A stretch of DNA of 38,218 bases, taken from NCBI GenBank assembly GCA_023269565.1, contig JAHFTD010000005.1, forward strand, positions 23,304 through 61,521. The letters run 5' to 3'. The notes beneath the pieces were generated by a model. The model was not told the origin of the DNA. It saw nothing but the letters and a program-made list of their open reading frames with translations, and made no database searches. Made by a program: the position numbers and the translations under genes. This DNA is from Opitutaceae bacterium (lineage in GTDB: Bacteria > Verrucomicrobiota > Verrucomicrobiia > Opitutales > Opitutaceae). Below are positions 25,329 to 33,972 of this stretch, piece by piece; the stretch's first letter is position 1, and each line of letters starts with the position of its first letter.

Positions 25329-27266
25329 CTAGGCTCGGCGCTGCTTCCGCTCAAACGCCAGGCCGTGGGTGTAATCCTGGGCGATGAATCCCAGGAAATC
25401 CGCCTGCGACATCATCATGCAGGTGGAACTCCGGCTGACCACAACGACGGTGGCGGAAGCGATGCCGTCCCGCAGCAGGCTCGTCTCCCCGAAGGTTTCA
25501 CCCTGGCGCAGCCGGCGCACTTCGCCGCCTTTCTTGCGGACGGAAACTTCCCCGCGATAGACGAGAAACAGCCAGTGATTGGCTGTGCCCTCCTGGATGA
25601 TCACCTCATTCTCCTTGAACTCCTGGAATTTGGCGCGGCGGGCAAAGGCGGCCAGTGCCGCGGGCGACCACTGCCGGGCGAATTCCAAATGATGGAGGAA
25701 GCCGAGCTTTTGCACCGCCGTCTGGACGGTCTCACGGGAAAGGCGGGAAAGCACCAACTGCTCGAAGGCAGTGCGATCAAGGGAAAGGAGCGAACATTTG
25801 TTCAGGGCGCGGACGGATCGCGTGCGCACCCCCGACTCGAGCAAGGCGATTTCGCCGAAGATATCGCCAGCGGAAATCTCGGCCACCCGCTCGGAACGCC
25901 CGGCGGCGTAGTTGCGCCGCACGGCCAGCCGGCCGACCACCACCACATAGAGTCGGTCGCCCGGATCACCCTCGCGCATCACATAGCGGCGGGGGCTGAA
26001 ATTCTCGCGTTTCATGGCGGCGGCCACGGCGTGGAGATCAGCCGGCCCGAGTCCCTGAAAGAGCGGGGTCTGCCCGAGCCAGGCTGCGGTGGCATCGGGC
26101 GACTGAAACACTTGTTCGGCATGCCGCCGCTGCTCTTCACGGGCCCGCCACCAGGCAACTCCACGCCGGTAGATCTCCCAGAGGGTAAACCCACTCCCGG
26201 CCAGAGCTGCGCTGACAGCGAGGACCAGCAACCCCACGCCGGCGTAATGCCAGCCACCGGCCGACTCGAAGCGCTGAAGCAGGCCCGGAAGGTGGATCCG
26301 GAACAGGATGCTGCCACCCACAATAAACACCAGCAGCCAGCCCAGCGAGGCAACGACGCCGGCCAGCAGGAAGGCGCGATTGGCAAACTGTTGCCGGCTT
26401 CGCGCCAGCAGGGCGAAAAGGTTCCGGTAGGTCGGAATGGAACCCTTGGCTGCTTCCCACCGGGGGTCGCTGAACTTGGCGCGCAGATACTCCCGTCCCG
26501 GTGACCGCCACAGCGGGGAAAACTGCAACCAGCCCAAGCCGAACCCGACGAGCCCTGCCGAAGGCCACCAGCACGCCGCCACTGCCGCGCCCAGCATTGG
26601 CAAGGCCAGTTGCACGAGCGCGGCCGCCGCCATGGTCTCGCGTCCGCCCATGACCGCGTCGGAAAGTTCCGAGCGGAAGCCGGGGAAGGGACTGCGCCAT
26701 TCCCAACGCAGCCGGTAAATGTCGCCCCCCCCGCCTCGCACGACACAAGCCGCGAGCACCTGGCCGAAGCTGACGGCCAGACCCGCCAGTGCCCAACCCA
26801 GCAGCGCGCCCCAAGGTGAGTCGGGCATTACGGGCGGCCGCCAGAAGAGCAACCCGGTCGCGACCAAGAGGAGGCCGGAGGAAATGTGCCGCACCCAGCT
26901 GGCGCGGAAGGGCAATCGCCAGGCACTGGGAAACTCGGGCGGCGGCACCGCCACGCCTTCGGTTTGGAGTATCCCCTGCGCCAGTGCAGCGATGACCAAG
27001 TCGTAGAATTCCCGCAGAGGGGGGCAGCGTTGCTCCGCGAGCAACTGCAGCAGAACCTGCGGGACCTTCTGTGCGGTCAGGAATTCCCGCAGAATCCGCC
27101 ATTGCTCCGCTGTGATGGTCAGGTAACGGCGTCCGGGTTGGTATTTTACCACCAGGCAATTGAAGGGCTGGTGGGCGATGCGGATATCGCCGGACAGCTG
27201 CAGCAAGGCCGTGTTTAAGACGGCACTTGGATTCGGCGGATCCGGTGGCTGATCCTCATTTTCCAT
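25329..27266 (-). CDS. PqqD-like, degenerate M50 protease, tandem cNMP-binding protein
   Basis: This 645-residue membrane protein has an unusual order. Residues ~35-105 resemble a PqqD-like peptide-binding domain (NCLVVKYQPGRRYLTITAE). Residues ~125-395 form a multi-helix region laid out like M50 metalloprotease-type membrane proteins, but the HExGH site reads VSFGQ (165-169). The later SDAW-like box survives as LSDAVMGGR, and the DGYYLLSD-like box as SPGREYLRAKFSDP. It should be a pseudo-protease. The C-terminus has two cyclic-nucleotide-binding domains (~408-520 and ~545-640), with FGEIALLESGVRTRS and FGETSLLRDGIASAT; only the first keeps an Arg at the phosphate-binding cassette. It is the likely reader for the neighbouring cyclase. 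It is convergent with the first kinase and lies 104 bases downstream of the PEGA lipoprotein. Confidence 0.8.
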   Translation of the reverse strand: MENEDQPPDPPNPSAVLNTALLQLSGDIRIAHQPFNCLVVKYQPGRRYLTITAEQWRILREFLTAQKVPQVLLQLLAEQRCPPLREFYDLVIAALAQGILQTEGVAVPPPEFPSAWRLPFRASWVRHISSGLLLVATGLLFWRPPVMPDSPWGALLGWALAGLAVSFGQVLAACVVRGGGGDIYRLRWEWRSPFPGFRSELSDAVMGGRETMAAAALVQLALPMLGAAVAACWWPSAGLVGFGLGWLQFSPLWRSPGREYLRAKFSDPRWEAAKGSIPTYRNLFALLARSRQQFANRAFLLAGVVASLGWLLVFIVGGSILFRIHLPGLLQRFESAGGWHYAGVGLLVLAVSAALAGSGFTLWEIYRRGVAWWRAREEQRRHAEQVFQSPDATAAWLGQTPLFQGLGPADLHAVAAAMKRENFSPRRYVMREGDPGDRLYVVVVGRLAVRRNYAAGRSERVAEISAGDIFGEIALLESGVRTRSVRALNKCSLLSLDRTAFEQLVLSRLSRETVQTAVQKLGFLHHLEFARQWSPAALAAFARRAKFQEFKENEVIIQEGTANHWLFLVYRGEVSVRKKGGEVRRLRQGETFGETSLLRDGIASATVVVVSRSSTCMMMSQADFLGFIAQDYTHGLAFERKQRRA

Positions 27267-27370
27267 GCGTTGCCATTGCAGCGCCGAATGAGCGCGGGTT
27301 CAAGGTGATTCCCCGCTGGGAAGCAATGGATGCGCACGGTCCGGCCCGAACAGGGGACAAGAGCGCAGCG

Positions 27371-29215
27371 CTACTTTGTGCCGGCGCTGAGTTTCATGCG
27401 CCAGATGTTGTAGGCGCCGCCGCGGTTGGAGAGGAAGTAGACCACGCCCTCCTCGGCGGGTGACCAGGCGGGCATGATGTCATCGGAACCGTTCAGGGTG
27501 AGCCGGTGGAGGTTGGAGCCGTCGGCATTGCTCAGGTAGATATCGTTGTTGTGGCGGCTCTGGGTGTCCACGCCCTGGTCGGAGACAAAAAGGATGCGCG
27601 TGCCGTCGGGGCTGACAGTGGGATTATAGCAGTTGCTCTTGCGGAAATCCTCCTGGCTGAGCAGCGCAGTCTCCAACTTGCCGTCGGCGGTGATGGAGTA
27701 GATTTGTTTCTTTTTCGTATCGTTGTCGATTTTCACGAAGAAGACCTTGTCGGGGAAAGTATTGTTGATCTCCAGCGCACTGACGGACATCTGCGTGGGC
27801 AGCGAGCCGTCGATCCGGATGCTGCTGACGACCGCCTCCGCCTTGGGGAAATTGGGCTCGGTGGAGAGGTAGAAGAGCTGCCGGTTGCTGTCCCCGTAGG
27901 TGGGCGAGTAGTTGAACCGGTTGTCATTGGTCAGGCGGGAGATGCCGCCCGACAGCCGGTTGTCGACCAGATTGACACGGTAAATATCGGTCTTGTTGCG
28001 ATCAAAACGATTGGAGACGAAGACAAGATAATTGCTGCCGTCGTTGGCGATGAAAGGCAGGCTGTGCCAGAAGCTGCCATCCGTCAGGCGCGCAATGCCG
28101 CCAGCCGCGTCGTCGGAACGCTTGATGAAGAGGTTGGCGAAGAGATTTCCGTCATCATCGTGTTCGGTGAGGCTGTAGATCACATTCTGCCCGTCAGGCG
28201 ACACGCAGTAGGAATTGATGGTTTCGGCGCGCGTGACGGGAGCGTCCTTGAGGTCTTTGCGTTTGTAGTCGGTGACCGGCTTGAGTTCGCTGACGATCTC
28301 GGCGGTTTCCCGCGTGTTGAGCACGGCATTGGCGAAGGTGCGCACGGCTTTGAGGGTGACGCCGGTGGGCGTCATGACGAGGGCGGGGCCGACCAGCTCG
28401 GCGGGGATCTCGATGATGGGATCGAGCCGGAGCGGAATGGTGGTGCCGCGGGCAAAGTCGATGACGGCGGCCACGCGTTTGTATTTGGCGGGCAACTCGA
28501 CCGAGAGCTCGAACCTGGGCCAGGCGGCCGCTTTGTTCGGGCGCTGGAAGCTGATGGGCAATTTCAGCGGTGTCAGGCCCGCGGCTTTGCCGTTCAGGGT
28601 CACCTCGGCATTGAGCTCCTGGCCATCCTGGGTGGCGGCGGTGACATTGTAGATGCGATCATCGCGCAGGAGCGCCAGTTCAAATTTCGGCACGTTATCG
28701 GTGGCGGAGGTCAGAATGGCCGACTCGGTCTGGTAATTGGTCCGGGCGACGACGAGCGTGCGCGGACTCCAGTTGCTGGATTTGTCGTTGCGCGTGTAGC
28801 CGACGCTGTATTCCGCCATGGGTGTCTTGCCGATCTGCTGGCCATCGAGGGTAACCGTGGCGCCTTCGGGGGTTGAGGTGAAATCATAGCTTTTGGTCAG
28901 AGTGGTCGGCTCCAGCTTGACGAAGACACCCTGCTGGGCGGAGGCGGGACTGACCGAGGCCGTCTCGGTGAAATAGCCGTTGAGGCGGAATTCCATGTTC
29001 ACCGGCTTGTCACTTTCCAAGGTTACCTGCGTGGGTGTGGCGCCAAGGAATTTCCCGTTGGCCGTGATACTGGCGCCGGGGGGATTGGAGGTGACGGAGA
29101 CCTGGCTGACGCAGCCCCCGAGGGACAACGCCACCCAGAGACCCAGGAGGCCGGAAAGGGCGAAGCGGGTGGCGTTGGAATCTGCACTGGCGTTGGAATT
29201 GGGTTTGGGCGTCAT
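27371..29215 (-). CDS. PEGA-repeat lipoprotein with TolB-like beta-propeller
   Basis: The 614-residue protein starts at ATG 29215 with a charged tail, a hydrophobic stretch and the lipobox LSLGGC, so it is a predicted lipoprotein. Two clear PEGA domains follow (SVTSNPPGASITANGKFLG and DFTSTPEGATVTLDGQQIG), with a third, looser one. The second half has TolB/WD40-like blades: YCVSPDGQNVIYS, YLVFVSNRFDRNKTDIYR, PTVSPDGTRILFVSD and PAWSPAEEGVVYFLSNRGG. PEGA modules recur in the second kinase of this island, which suggests a common extracytoplasmic partner or wall ligand. A TATAAC at 29271-29276 (minus strand) could be a -10, but no good -35 is present. It is divergent from the PP2C gene. Confidence 0.85.
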   Translation of the reverse strand: MTPKPNSNASADSNATRFALSGLLGLWVALSLGGCVSQVSVTSNPPGASITANGKFLGATPTQVTLESDKPVNMEFRLNGYFTETASVSPASAQQGVFVKLEPTTLTKSYDFTSTPEGATVTLDGQQIGKTPMAEYSVGYTRNDKSSNWSPRTLVVARTNYQTESAILTSATDNVPKFELALLRDDRIYNVTAATQDGQELNAEVTLNGKAAGLTPLKLPISFQRPNKAAAWPRFELSVELPAKYKRVAAVIDFARGTTIPLRLDPIIEIPAELVGPALVMTPTGVTLKAVRTFANAVLNTRETAEIVSELKPVTDYKRKDLKDAPVTRAETINSYCVSPDGQNVIYSLTEHDDDGNLFANLFIKRSDDAAGGIARLTDGSFWHSLPFIANDGSNYLVFVSNRFDRNKTDIYRVNLVDNRLSGGISRLTNDNRFNYSPTYGDSNRQLFYLSTEPNFPKAEAVVSSIRIDGSLPTQMSVSALEINNTFPDKVFFVKIDNDTKKKQIYSITADGKLETALLSQEDFRKSNCYNPTVSPDGTRILFVSDQGVDTQSRHNNDIYLSNADGSNLHRLTLNGSDDIMPAWSPAEEGVVYFLSNRGGAYNIWRMKLSAGTK

Positions 29216-29396
29216 GGGGGGTCGAGATTGCTCCAAAACAGCTAGTGGCGTGGCCGGATGACGCAAGATTGTTATACCGCCGAGGGAGAAGCCCCCGGCA
29301 GAGGCGAAGCTGGTGATTGCGGGCTTTACTTCTCGACCGGCCCGGCCTGTCTAGAGGCCCCCCAAGAATCCCTGCCACTCCAGTGCTCCGCGGCCC

Positions 29397-30275
29397 ATGC
29401 AAACTCCCCTGATATTCTGGCTTGATGGCCTGACCGACATCGGCAATCGCCGCAAAAACAACGAGGATGCCTGGTGGGCCGGCCAGCCCGGAACCACGGC
29501 CACCTGTTTCATGGAGCCCGCGGCCGAGCCGCTCCAACTTGATCCTGCATCCGCCCCCGCGCTCTTGCTCGTCAGCGATGGCGTCGGCGGCACCAACGCT
29601 GGCGAGGTCGCCAGTCGCATGGCGGTGCAGCATGTCGCCGAAGAGCTGGCGCGGCACACCAGGCAAATGCGGGAGCGGAAGTCCGCCGAGGCGGTCATCC
29701 GCGCCGCGCTCGTTTCCGCCAACCAGGCTATTCTGGCGAAGGCGGCCGAGCCGGAATGCGAGGGCATGGGCGCCACCCTGTCCCTGCTTTGCCTGACCGG
29801 AGGAGATGCCGTATGGTGGGCGCAGGTCGGCGACAGCCGGATCTATGTCTGCCGCCAAGGCCGGCTGCGACAGATCAGCCACGACCATTCGCCTGTGGGC
29901 CGGATGCGGCAGCAGGGAAAAATCTCCGAGGCCGAAGCCCGTGTCCATCCGCTCCGCAACCAGATCGACCAGAGTTTCGGCGATCCCGCCAATCCCTTCA
30001 CCCCGGAAGTGGGTGCCGAGCCCTGTGAGACCGGCGACGTCTTCCTGCTTTGTTCCGACGGCTTGAGCGACGGCCTGTGGGATCGCGAAATCGAGGAGGT
30101 GCTCGCCGGCGTGCGCACTCCCGCCGAAGTGCGGCCCGCCGTGCAGCGTCTTGTAGCCACGGCCAAGGCGGCCTCGGGCCGCGACAACATCACCGCCGTG
30201 CTGGTTCTGGTGGTCGGGAAACCGGCCCCCAGCCCAACCCCCTCTACCGGTTGGCGCCGCTGGATCGGGCTCTGA
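29397..30275 (+). CDS. PP2C-family Ser/Thr protein phosphatase
   Basis: This cytoplasmic metal-dependent phosphatase (292 residues) should reverse phosphorylation by the adjacent kinases. All PP2C motifs are visible in order: RRKNNEDAWW (metal Asp in NED), LLVSDGVGGTNAGEVASR, GMGATLSLL, WAQVGDSRIYVCRQGRL, LCSDGLSDGLWD, and GRDNITAVLVL with the last metal Asp. There is no transmembrane segment; a short Pro/Ser tail ends the protein. It starts at ATG 29397 without a Shine-Dalgarno sequence, divergent from the PEGA lipoprotein by 181 bases and 201 bases ahead of the second kinase on the same strand. Phosphatase-kinase pairs of this type often share a transcript. Confidence 0.95.
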   Translation: MQTPLIFWLDGLTDIGNRRKNNEDAWWAGQPGTTATCFMEPAAEPLQLDPASAPALLLVSDGVGGTNAGEVASRMAVQHVAEELARHTRQMRERKSAEAVIRAALVSANQAILAKAAEPECEGMGATLSLLCLTGGDAVWWAQVGDSRIYVCRQGRLRQISHDHSPVGRMRQQGKISEAEARVHPLRNQIDQSFGDPANPFTPEVGAEPCETGDVFLLCSDGLSDGLWDREIEEVLAGVRTPAEVRPAVQRLVATAKAASGRDNITAVLVLVVGKPAPSPTPSTGWRRWIGL

Positions 30276-30384
30276 CCTGTCCGACTGCCACCAGACGATT
30301 TCGGCATTGCTCGCGCCTGGCACTGTGCCGGGATTCTAAGGCAGGGGCGGTTGCACTTAACCGCCCAACGACAACCGGGGAAAA

Positions 30385-30433
30385 GGCGCTTGGGGGCAAG
30401 CGCCCCTACCGGCCGGCGCCGGCCAACGTAGGG
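30385..30433. repeat. Dispersed palindromic repeat, copy A
   Basis: Two hairpins lie in the PP2C-kinase gap. The first pairs GGCGCTTG with CAAGCGCC. The second is a perfect 14-base palindrome GGCCGGCGCCGGCC (30411-30424) enclosed by CCCTAC and GTAGGG. The first 29 bases (30385-30413) match copy B at 33926-33954 at 25 positions. No T-run follows. Confidence 0.75.
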
Positions 30434-30476
30434 ATTGCACGGGGGGGCGATTGTGTTTTACACCTCCTGACCAAAC

Positions 30477-33400
30477 GTGAACTCCGACCAGCAGCCATAT
30501 CAGGACAGCGGGGAAACCGTGCGCCTGCCGGCGAAAGAACTTTCGGCCGGCACTGACCAGTTGACCCCCGGCGCGCTGGTTTTTGGCCACTACCGGCTGC
30601 ACTCCATTGCCGGCAAAGGCGGCATGGGGGTGGTGTGGCGCGCACAGGACGAGGAGCTGAACGAAACGGTGGCGCTTAAATTCCTTCCGGAGGCCGTGGC
30701 CCGTGATCCTGCGGCCATCGAGGAGCTGAAGGACGAGACCCGTCGCGCCCGCCGGCTCCGCCACGGCAACATCGTCAGTGTTTTTAATTTTGAACGCGAG
30801 ATGGCGCACACCGCCGTGTCGATGGAGTTTGTCGACGGCCAGACGATGTCGCATCTCCGGCTGGAACAGCCGGACAAGGTGTTTGCAGTGGAGGCGCTGG
30901 CCCCCTTTGTCACGCAGTTGTGCGCGGCGCTGGACTACGCGCACCTTGAGGCGAAGGTAGTGCACCGCGATCTCAAGCCCGCCAACCTGATGCTCACCCG
31001 CGAGGGGGTCCTCAAGGTGACCGATTTCGGCATCGCGCGGAGCATCGCCGACACGGCGACCCGCGCGACCGGCCGGGCGGGCGACTCGTCGGGCACGCTG
31101 CCCTACATGAGCCCGCAGCAGGTGAATGGCCGCAAGCCGACCGCCGCGGACGACATCTATGCCTTGGGGGCCACGCTCTATGAATTGCTGACGGGCAAGC
31201 CGCCGTTTCATCGGGGCGATCCCTACAGCCTGATGAACCAGATCGCGAATGTGGAACCGCTGCGGCTGTCCGAGATGCGGGCGGAACTCGAATTTGAAGG
31301 CCCGCCCATTCCCGCCATCTGGGAGGAGACGATCGCCGCCTGCCTCGCGAAACAACCGGAGCAGCGGCCTCCGAGCGCGGGCAAAGTCGCGCGGCTGCTC
31401 CAGCTTTCCTCTGTGCAGGACGCGGCGGTATCGGCTGCTCCCTTCTCGCTGCCGAAGTCGGCCAGGAAAAAGCCGACCCCCGTGGCGGCACCGGGCGACC
31501 AGTCAAGGGGTGGCCCAAAACAGAGCCGACCTTGGGCGTGGGTCAAATGGCTGGTGGGCGCCGTAACCATCGCGGGCCTGGCCGCCTACCTGCTCGGTTA
31601 TTTGCCCATTCCCCGGCCCTGGATCCCGGTCCAGGTGCGGCAGGAGCAGATCGAATACGCCGCCATCCTGCAGCAGATTGCGTCCATGTCCGACAATTCC
31701 TCCTTGGAAGACTTCAACAAGATCGAATCCGCCGTGAAGACCTATGTTGAACACGCGCCGGTCCTCTACCGGCCCGAGGTGAACGGAGAATGGGAGAAGC
31801 GCAAGAATGCATGGTTAGCCGCCAAGGTGGACGAGAATATCAAGGCCAAGAATGCCAAGGAGCTGAACGATTTCACCAACATCAAGGCCAGGATCGAAAG
31901 TGTCGTGGATGGCATGCTGCGCGACGAGGTCGACACGATCGGCAAAGCGGTGCGGGACTACTTGGTGAGCGCGCCGGATGACCCCAACGCAATGGTGCCC
32001 GAAGGCTACAAGGCCCATGTGGATGCGGCCTGGAAAAAACAGCAGCTCAAGTGGGAGACCGCGCAGCAGCGCACCAAATTGGAAAGACAGGCTGCCGAGG
32101 AGGCCGCCAGAATTCTGAAAGAGAAAGAGGCTCTGGCTGACATTAAGGAACGGATCGCAGCCCTGCCCGACGGCTCGTCACGGGAAGTATTTGATGCAGT
32201 CGCCGCCGCGGTGAAGGACTATGCGGCAGTGGCGCCGAAAGACAATCAGGCGGAAGTGAACGCCGCCTGGGCAAAGAGGAAATCGGCTTGGGAGGCGGCG
32301 GCGGAGGCCGAGCGGCGACGCGCGGCCGAACAGGCCAAAGCCGAACAGGAGAAAAACAGCTACGAGGCCATCCTGAAACGAATCGGAACCGCGGTCGATG
32401 GTTCGCCGCGGGATGACCTTATGAACGTCGGCTCAGCCGTGCATCACTACCTCGCCACCGCGCCGGAACGTTACAAATCCGAGGTGGCAGCGACTTGGGA
32501 CAAGCGCCAGTCCGCGTGGGAGGCCGCGCGGATACGCCTCGAGAAGGAGAGAGAGCAAAGAGAATACGAGGCCATCACGAAACGAATCGGAACCGCGGCC
32601 GACGGCTCGCCGCGGGATCAGCTCGCCGTGGTGGGCTCAGCCGTGCAGGCCTACGTGGGCTCAGCCCCCGAGCGTTTCAAGAACACCGTGACTACCGCTT
32701 GGGCGAAACGGCAGGCCGGATGGGAGACGGCGCGGCTGGCGGCTTACCGGGGCGAATTTTTCCTCAACACCAACCCCGACGGTGCGGAGGTGCGCGTCGA
32801 CGGGCAGTTGCTCGCGGAGCGGACGCCATTGACCGTGGGCAAGCAAAAACTGGGCCGGCATCAGGTGCGCGTTCAGCTCCCGGGTTATGAGGAGTGGACC
32901 AATGAAGTTGTGGTGGCGGAGGGGATCACTCCCCAGATGGAAATTCCTCTGGTTCGCAGTCTGGGGAAAGTCACCCTCACCGGCACTCCCGGCGCGGAGG
33001 TGTTCTATGAGTCGCGCCGGCTGGGCAAGCTGCCGCAGACGATCGACAAGGTTCCGACCGGTCCCGTCCATTTCAGGGTGCAGGCGCGCGGCTACAAGAC
33101 CGCCGACATTTCCGGCGAGGTCGTGCGCAACGAGGAGTTGCAGTTGAATGCCGCGCTGGTCCTGAAAACCGTGGAACCGGGGCAGCCCTGGCTCCTGCTG
33201 GATCTCAATCTGGAGCTGCGGCCGATCGCACCGGGCGCCTTCACAATGGGCAGCGAGAGTGGCGACGGTGACGAGAAGCCGGTCACCCGGGTGACGCTGA
33301 CCCGTCCGTTCTGGCTCGGAAAAACCGAGGTGACGCAGGCGCAATGGCAGGCGGTGATGGGCAATAATCCCAGTGAACACAAGGGCGCCGATCTCCCGGT

Positions 33401-33884
33401 GGAGAACGTGAATTGGGACGAAGCGATGGAATTCTGCCGGAAGCTGACCGCACGCGAGCTTGCGGCCGGTCGATTGTCAGCGGGTTATGCCTACACCCTG
33501 CCGACTGAAGCGCAGTGGGAATATGCCTGCCGGGCCGGGACCACCGGCGACTTCGCCGGCCAGCTCGATGCGATTGCCTGGTTTGCCCCCATCGCCAACG
33601 TCGCCAACGGCCATTCCAATCCCGTGGGTATCAAACAGGCGAATGCCTGGGGACTGCACGACATGCACGGCAATGTCGCCGAATGGTGCCTCGACTGGTA
33701 TGGCAAATATACCGGTGGCAGTGCCACCGATCCCAATAACACTCAGAGCTCCTGGCGCGGCCATGTCCGCCGTGGTGGTTCCTTCGGCGATGGCGAGAGA
33801 TTTGTCACCTCCTCCCGGCGCAGCGCCTACAAATTAAGAACATATACCCTCGGCTTCCGCCTCGCCATCAGTTCCGCGCCCTGA
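30477..33884 (+). CDS. Receptor Ser/Thr kinase with five helical repeats, two PEGA and FGE-like domain
   Basis: The protein has 1135 residues from GTG 30477. The tail has ETVRLP (13-18). The kinase domain (~38-315) has GKGGMGVVW (46-54), Lys68, HRD 163-165 and DFG 183-185, all intact. A transmembrane helix lies at ~358-377. The exported region has five repeats of ~57-64 residues (392-450, 466-529, 553-609, 629-685, 697-753) separated by charged, coiled-coil-like linkers; the last two are about 65 percent identical. Two PEGA domains follow (~759-818, ~829-895), then an FGE-like domain (~906-1135) with KTEVTQAQWQAVMG, LPTEAQWEYACRAGT, DMHGNVAEW and RRGGSFGDGERF, lacking the catalytic cysteines. 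It probably senses envelope state and signals to the cytoplasm. It lies downstream of PP2C. Confidence 0.93.
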   Translation: MNSDQQPYQDSGETVRLPAKELSAGTDQLTPGALVFGHYRLHSIAGKGGMGVVWRAQDEELNETVALKFLPEAVARDPAAIEELKDETRRARRLRHGNIVSVFNFEREMAHTAVSMEFVDGQTMSHLRLEQPDKVFAVEALAPFVTQLCAALDYAHLEAKVVHRDLKPANLMLTREGVLKVTDFGIARSIADTATRATGRAGDSSGTLPYMSPQQVNGRKPTAADDIYALGATLYELLTGKPPFHRGDPYSLMNQIANVEPLRLSEMRAELEFEGPPIPAIWEETIAACLAKQPEQRPPSAGKVARLLQLSSVQDAAVSAAPFSLPKSARKKPTPVAAPGDQSRGGPKQSRPWAWVKWLVGAVTIAGLAAYLLGYLPIPRPWIPVQVRQEQIEYAAILQQIASMSDNSSLEDFNKIESAVKTYVEHAPVLYRPEVNGEWEKRKNAWLAAKVDENIKAKNAKELNDFTNIKARIESVVDGMLRDEVDTIGKAVRDYLVSAPDDPNAMVPEGYKAHVDAAWKKQQLKWETAQQRTKLERQAAEEAARILKEKEALADIKERIAALPDGSSREVFDAVAAAVKDYAAVAPKDNQAEVNAAWAKRKSAWEAAAEAERRRAAEQAKAEQEKNSYEAILKRIGTAVDGSPRDDLMNVGSAVHHYLATAPERYKSEVAATWDKRQSAWEAARIRLEKEREQREYEAITKRIGTAADGSPRDQLAVVGSAVQAYVGSAPERFKNTVTTAWAKRQAGWETARLAAYRGEFFLNTNPDGAEVRVDGQLLAERTPLTVGKQKLGRHQVRVQLPGYEEWTNEVVVAEGITPQMEIPLVRSLGKVTLTGTPGAEVFYESRRLGKLPQTIDKVPTGPVHFRVQARGYKTADISGEVVRNEELQLNAALVLKTVEPGQPWLLLDLNLELRPIAPGAFTMGSESGDGDEKPVTRVTLTRPFWLGKTEVTQAQWQAVMGNNPSEHKGADLPVENVNWDEAMEFCRKLTARELAAGRLSAGYAYTLPTEAQWEYACRAGTTGDFAGQLDAIAWFAPIANVANGHSNPVGIKQANAWGLHDMHGNVAEWCLDWYGKYTGGSATDPNNTQSSWRGHVRRGGSFGDGERFVTSSRRSAYKLRTYTLGFRLAISSAP

Positions 33885-33925
33885 GCCACGGAGCGGGCAG
33901 AGGTGCGGAAGGCCAACGCTGGTAG

Positions 33926-33954
33926 GGCGCTCGAGGGCAAGCGCCCCTGCCGAC
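33926..33954. repeat. Dispersed palindromic repeat, copy B
   Basis: This 29-base element matches copy A (30385-30413) at 25 positions. It contains GGGCGCT and AGCGCCC arms around an eight-base loop and is preceded by GGCCAACG, which in copy A follows the element. It sits between the convergent kinase and DUF6580-like genes, so the two copies bracket the second kinase gene. Confidence 0.7.
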
Positions 33955-33972
33955 TAGCGCCACAGGGCGGCC

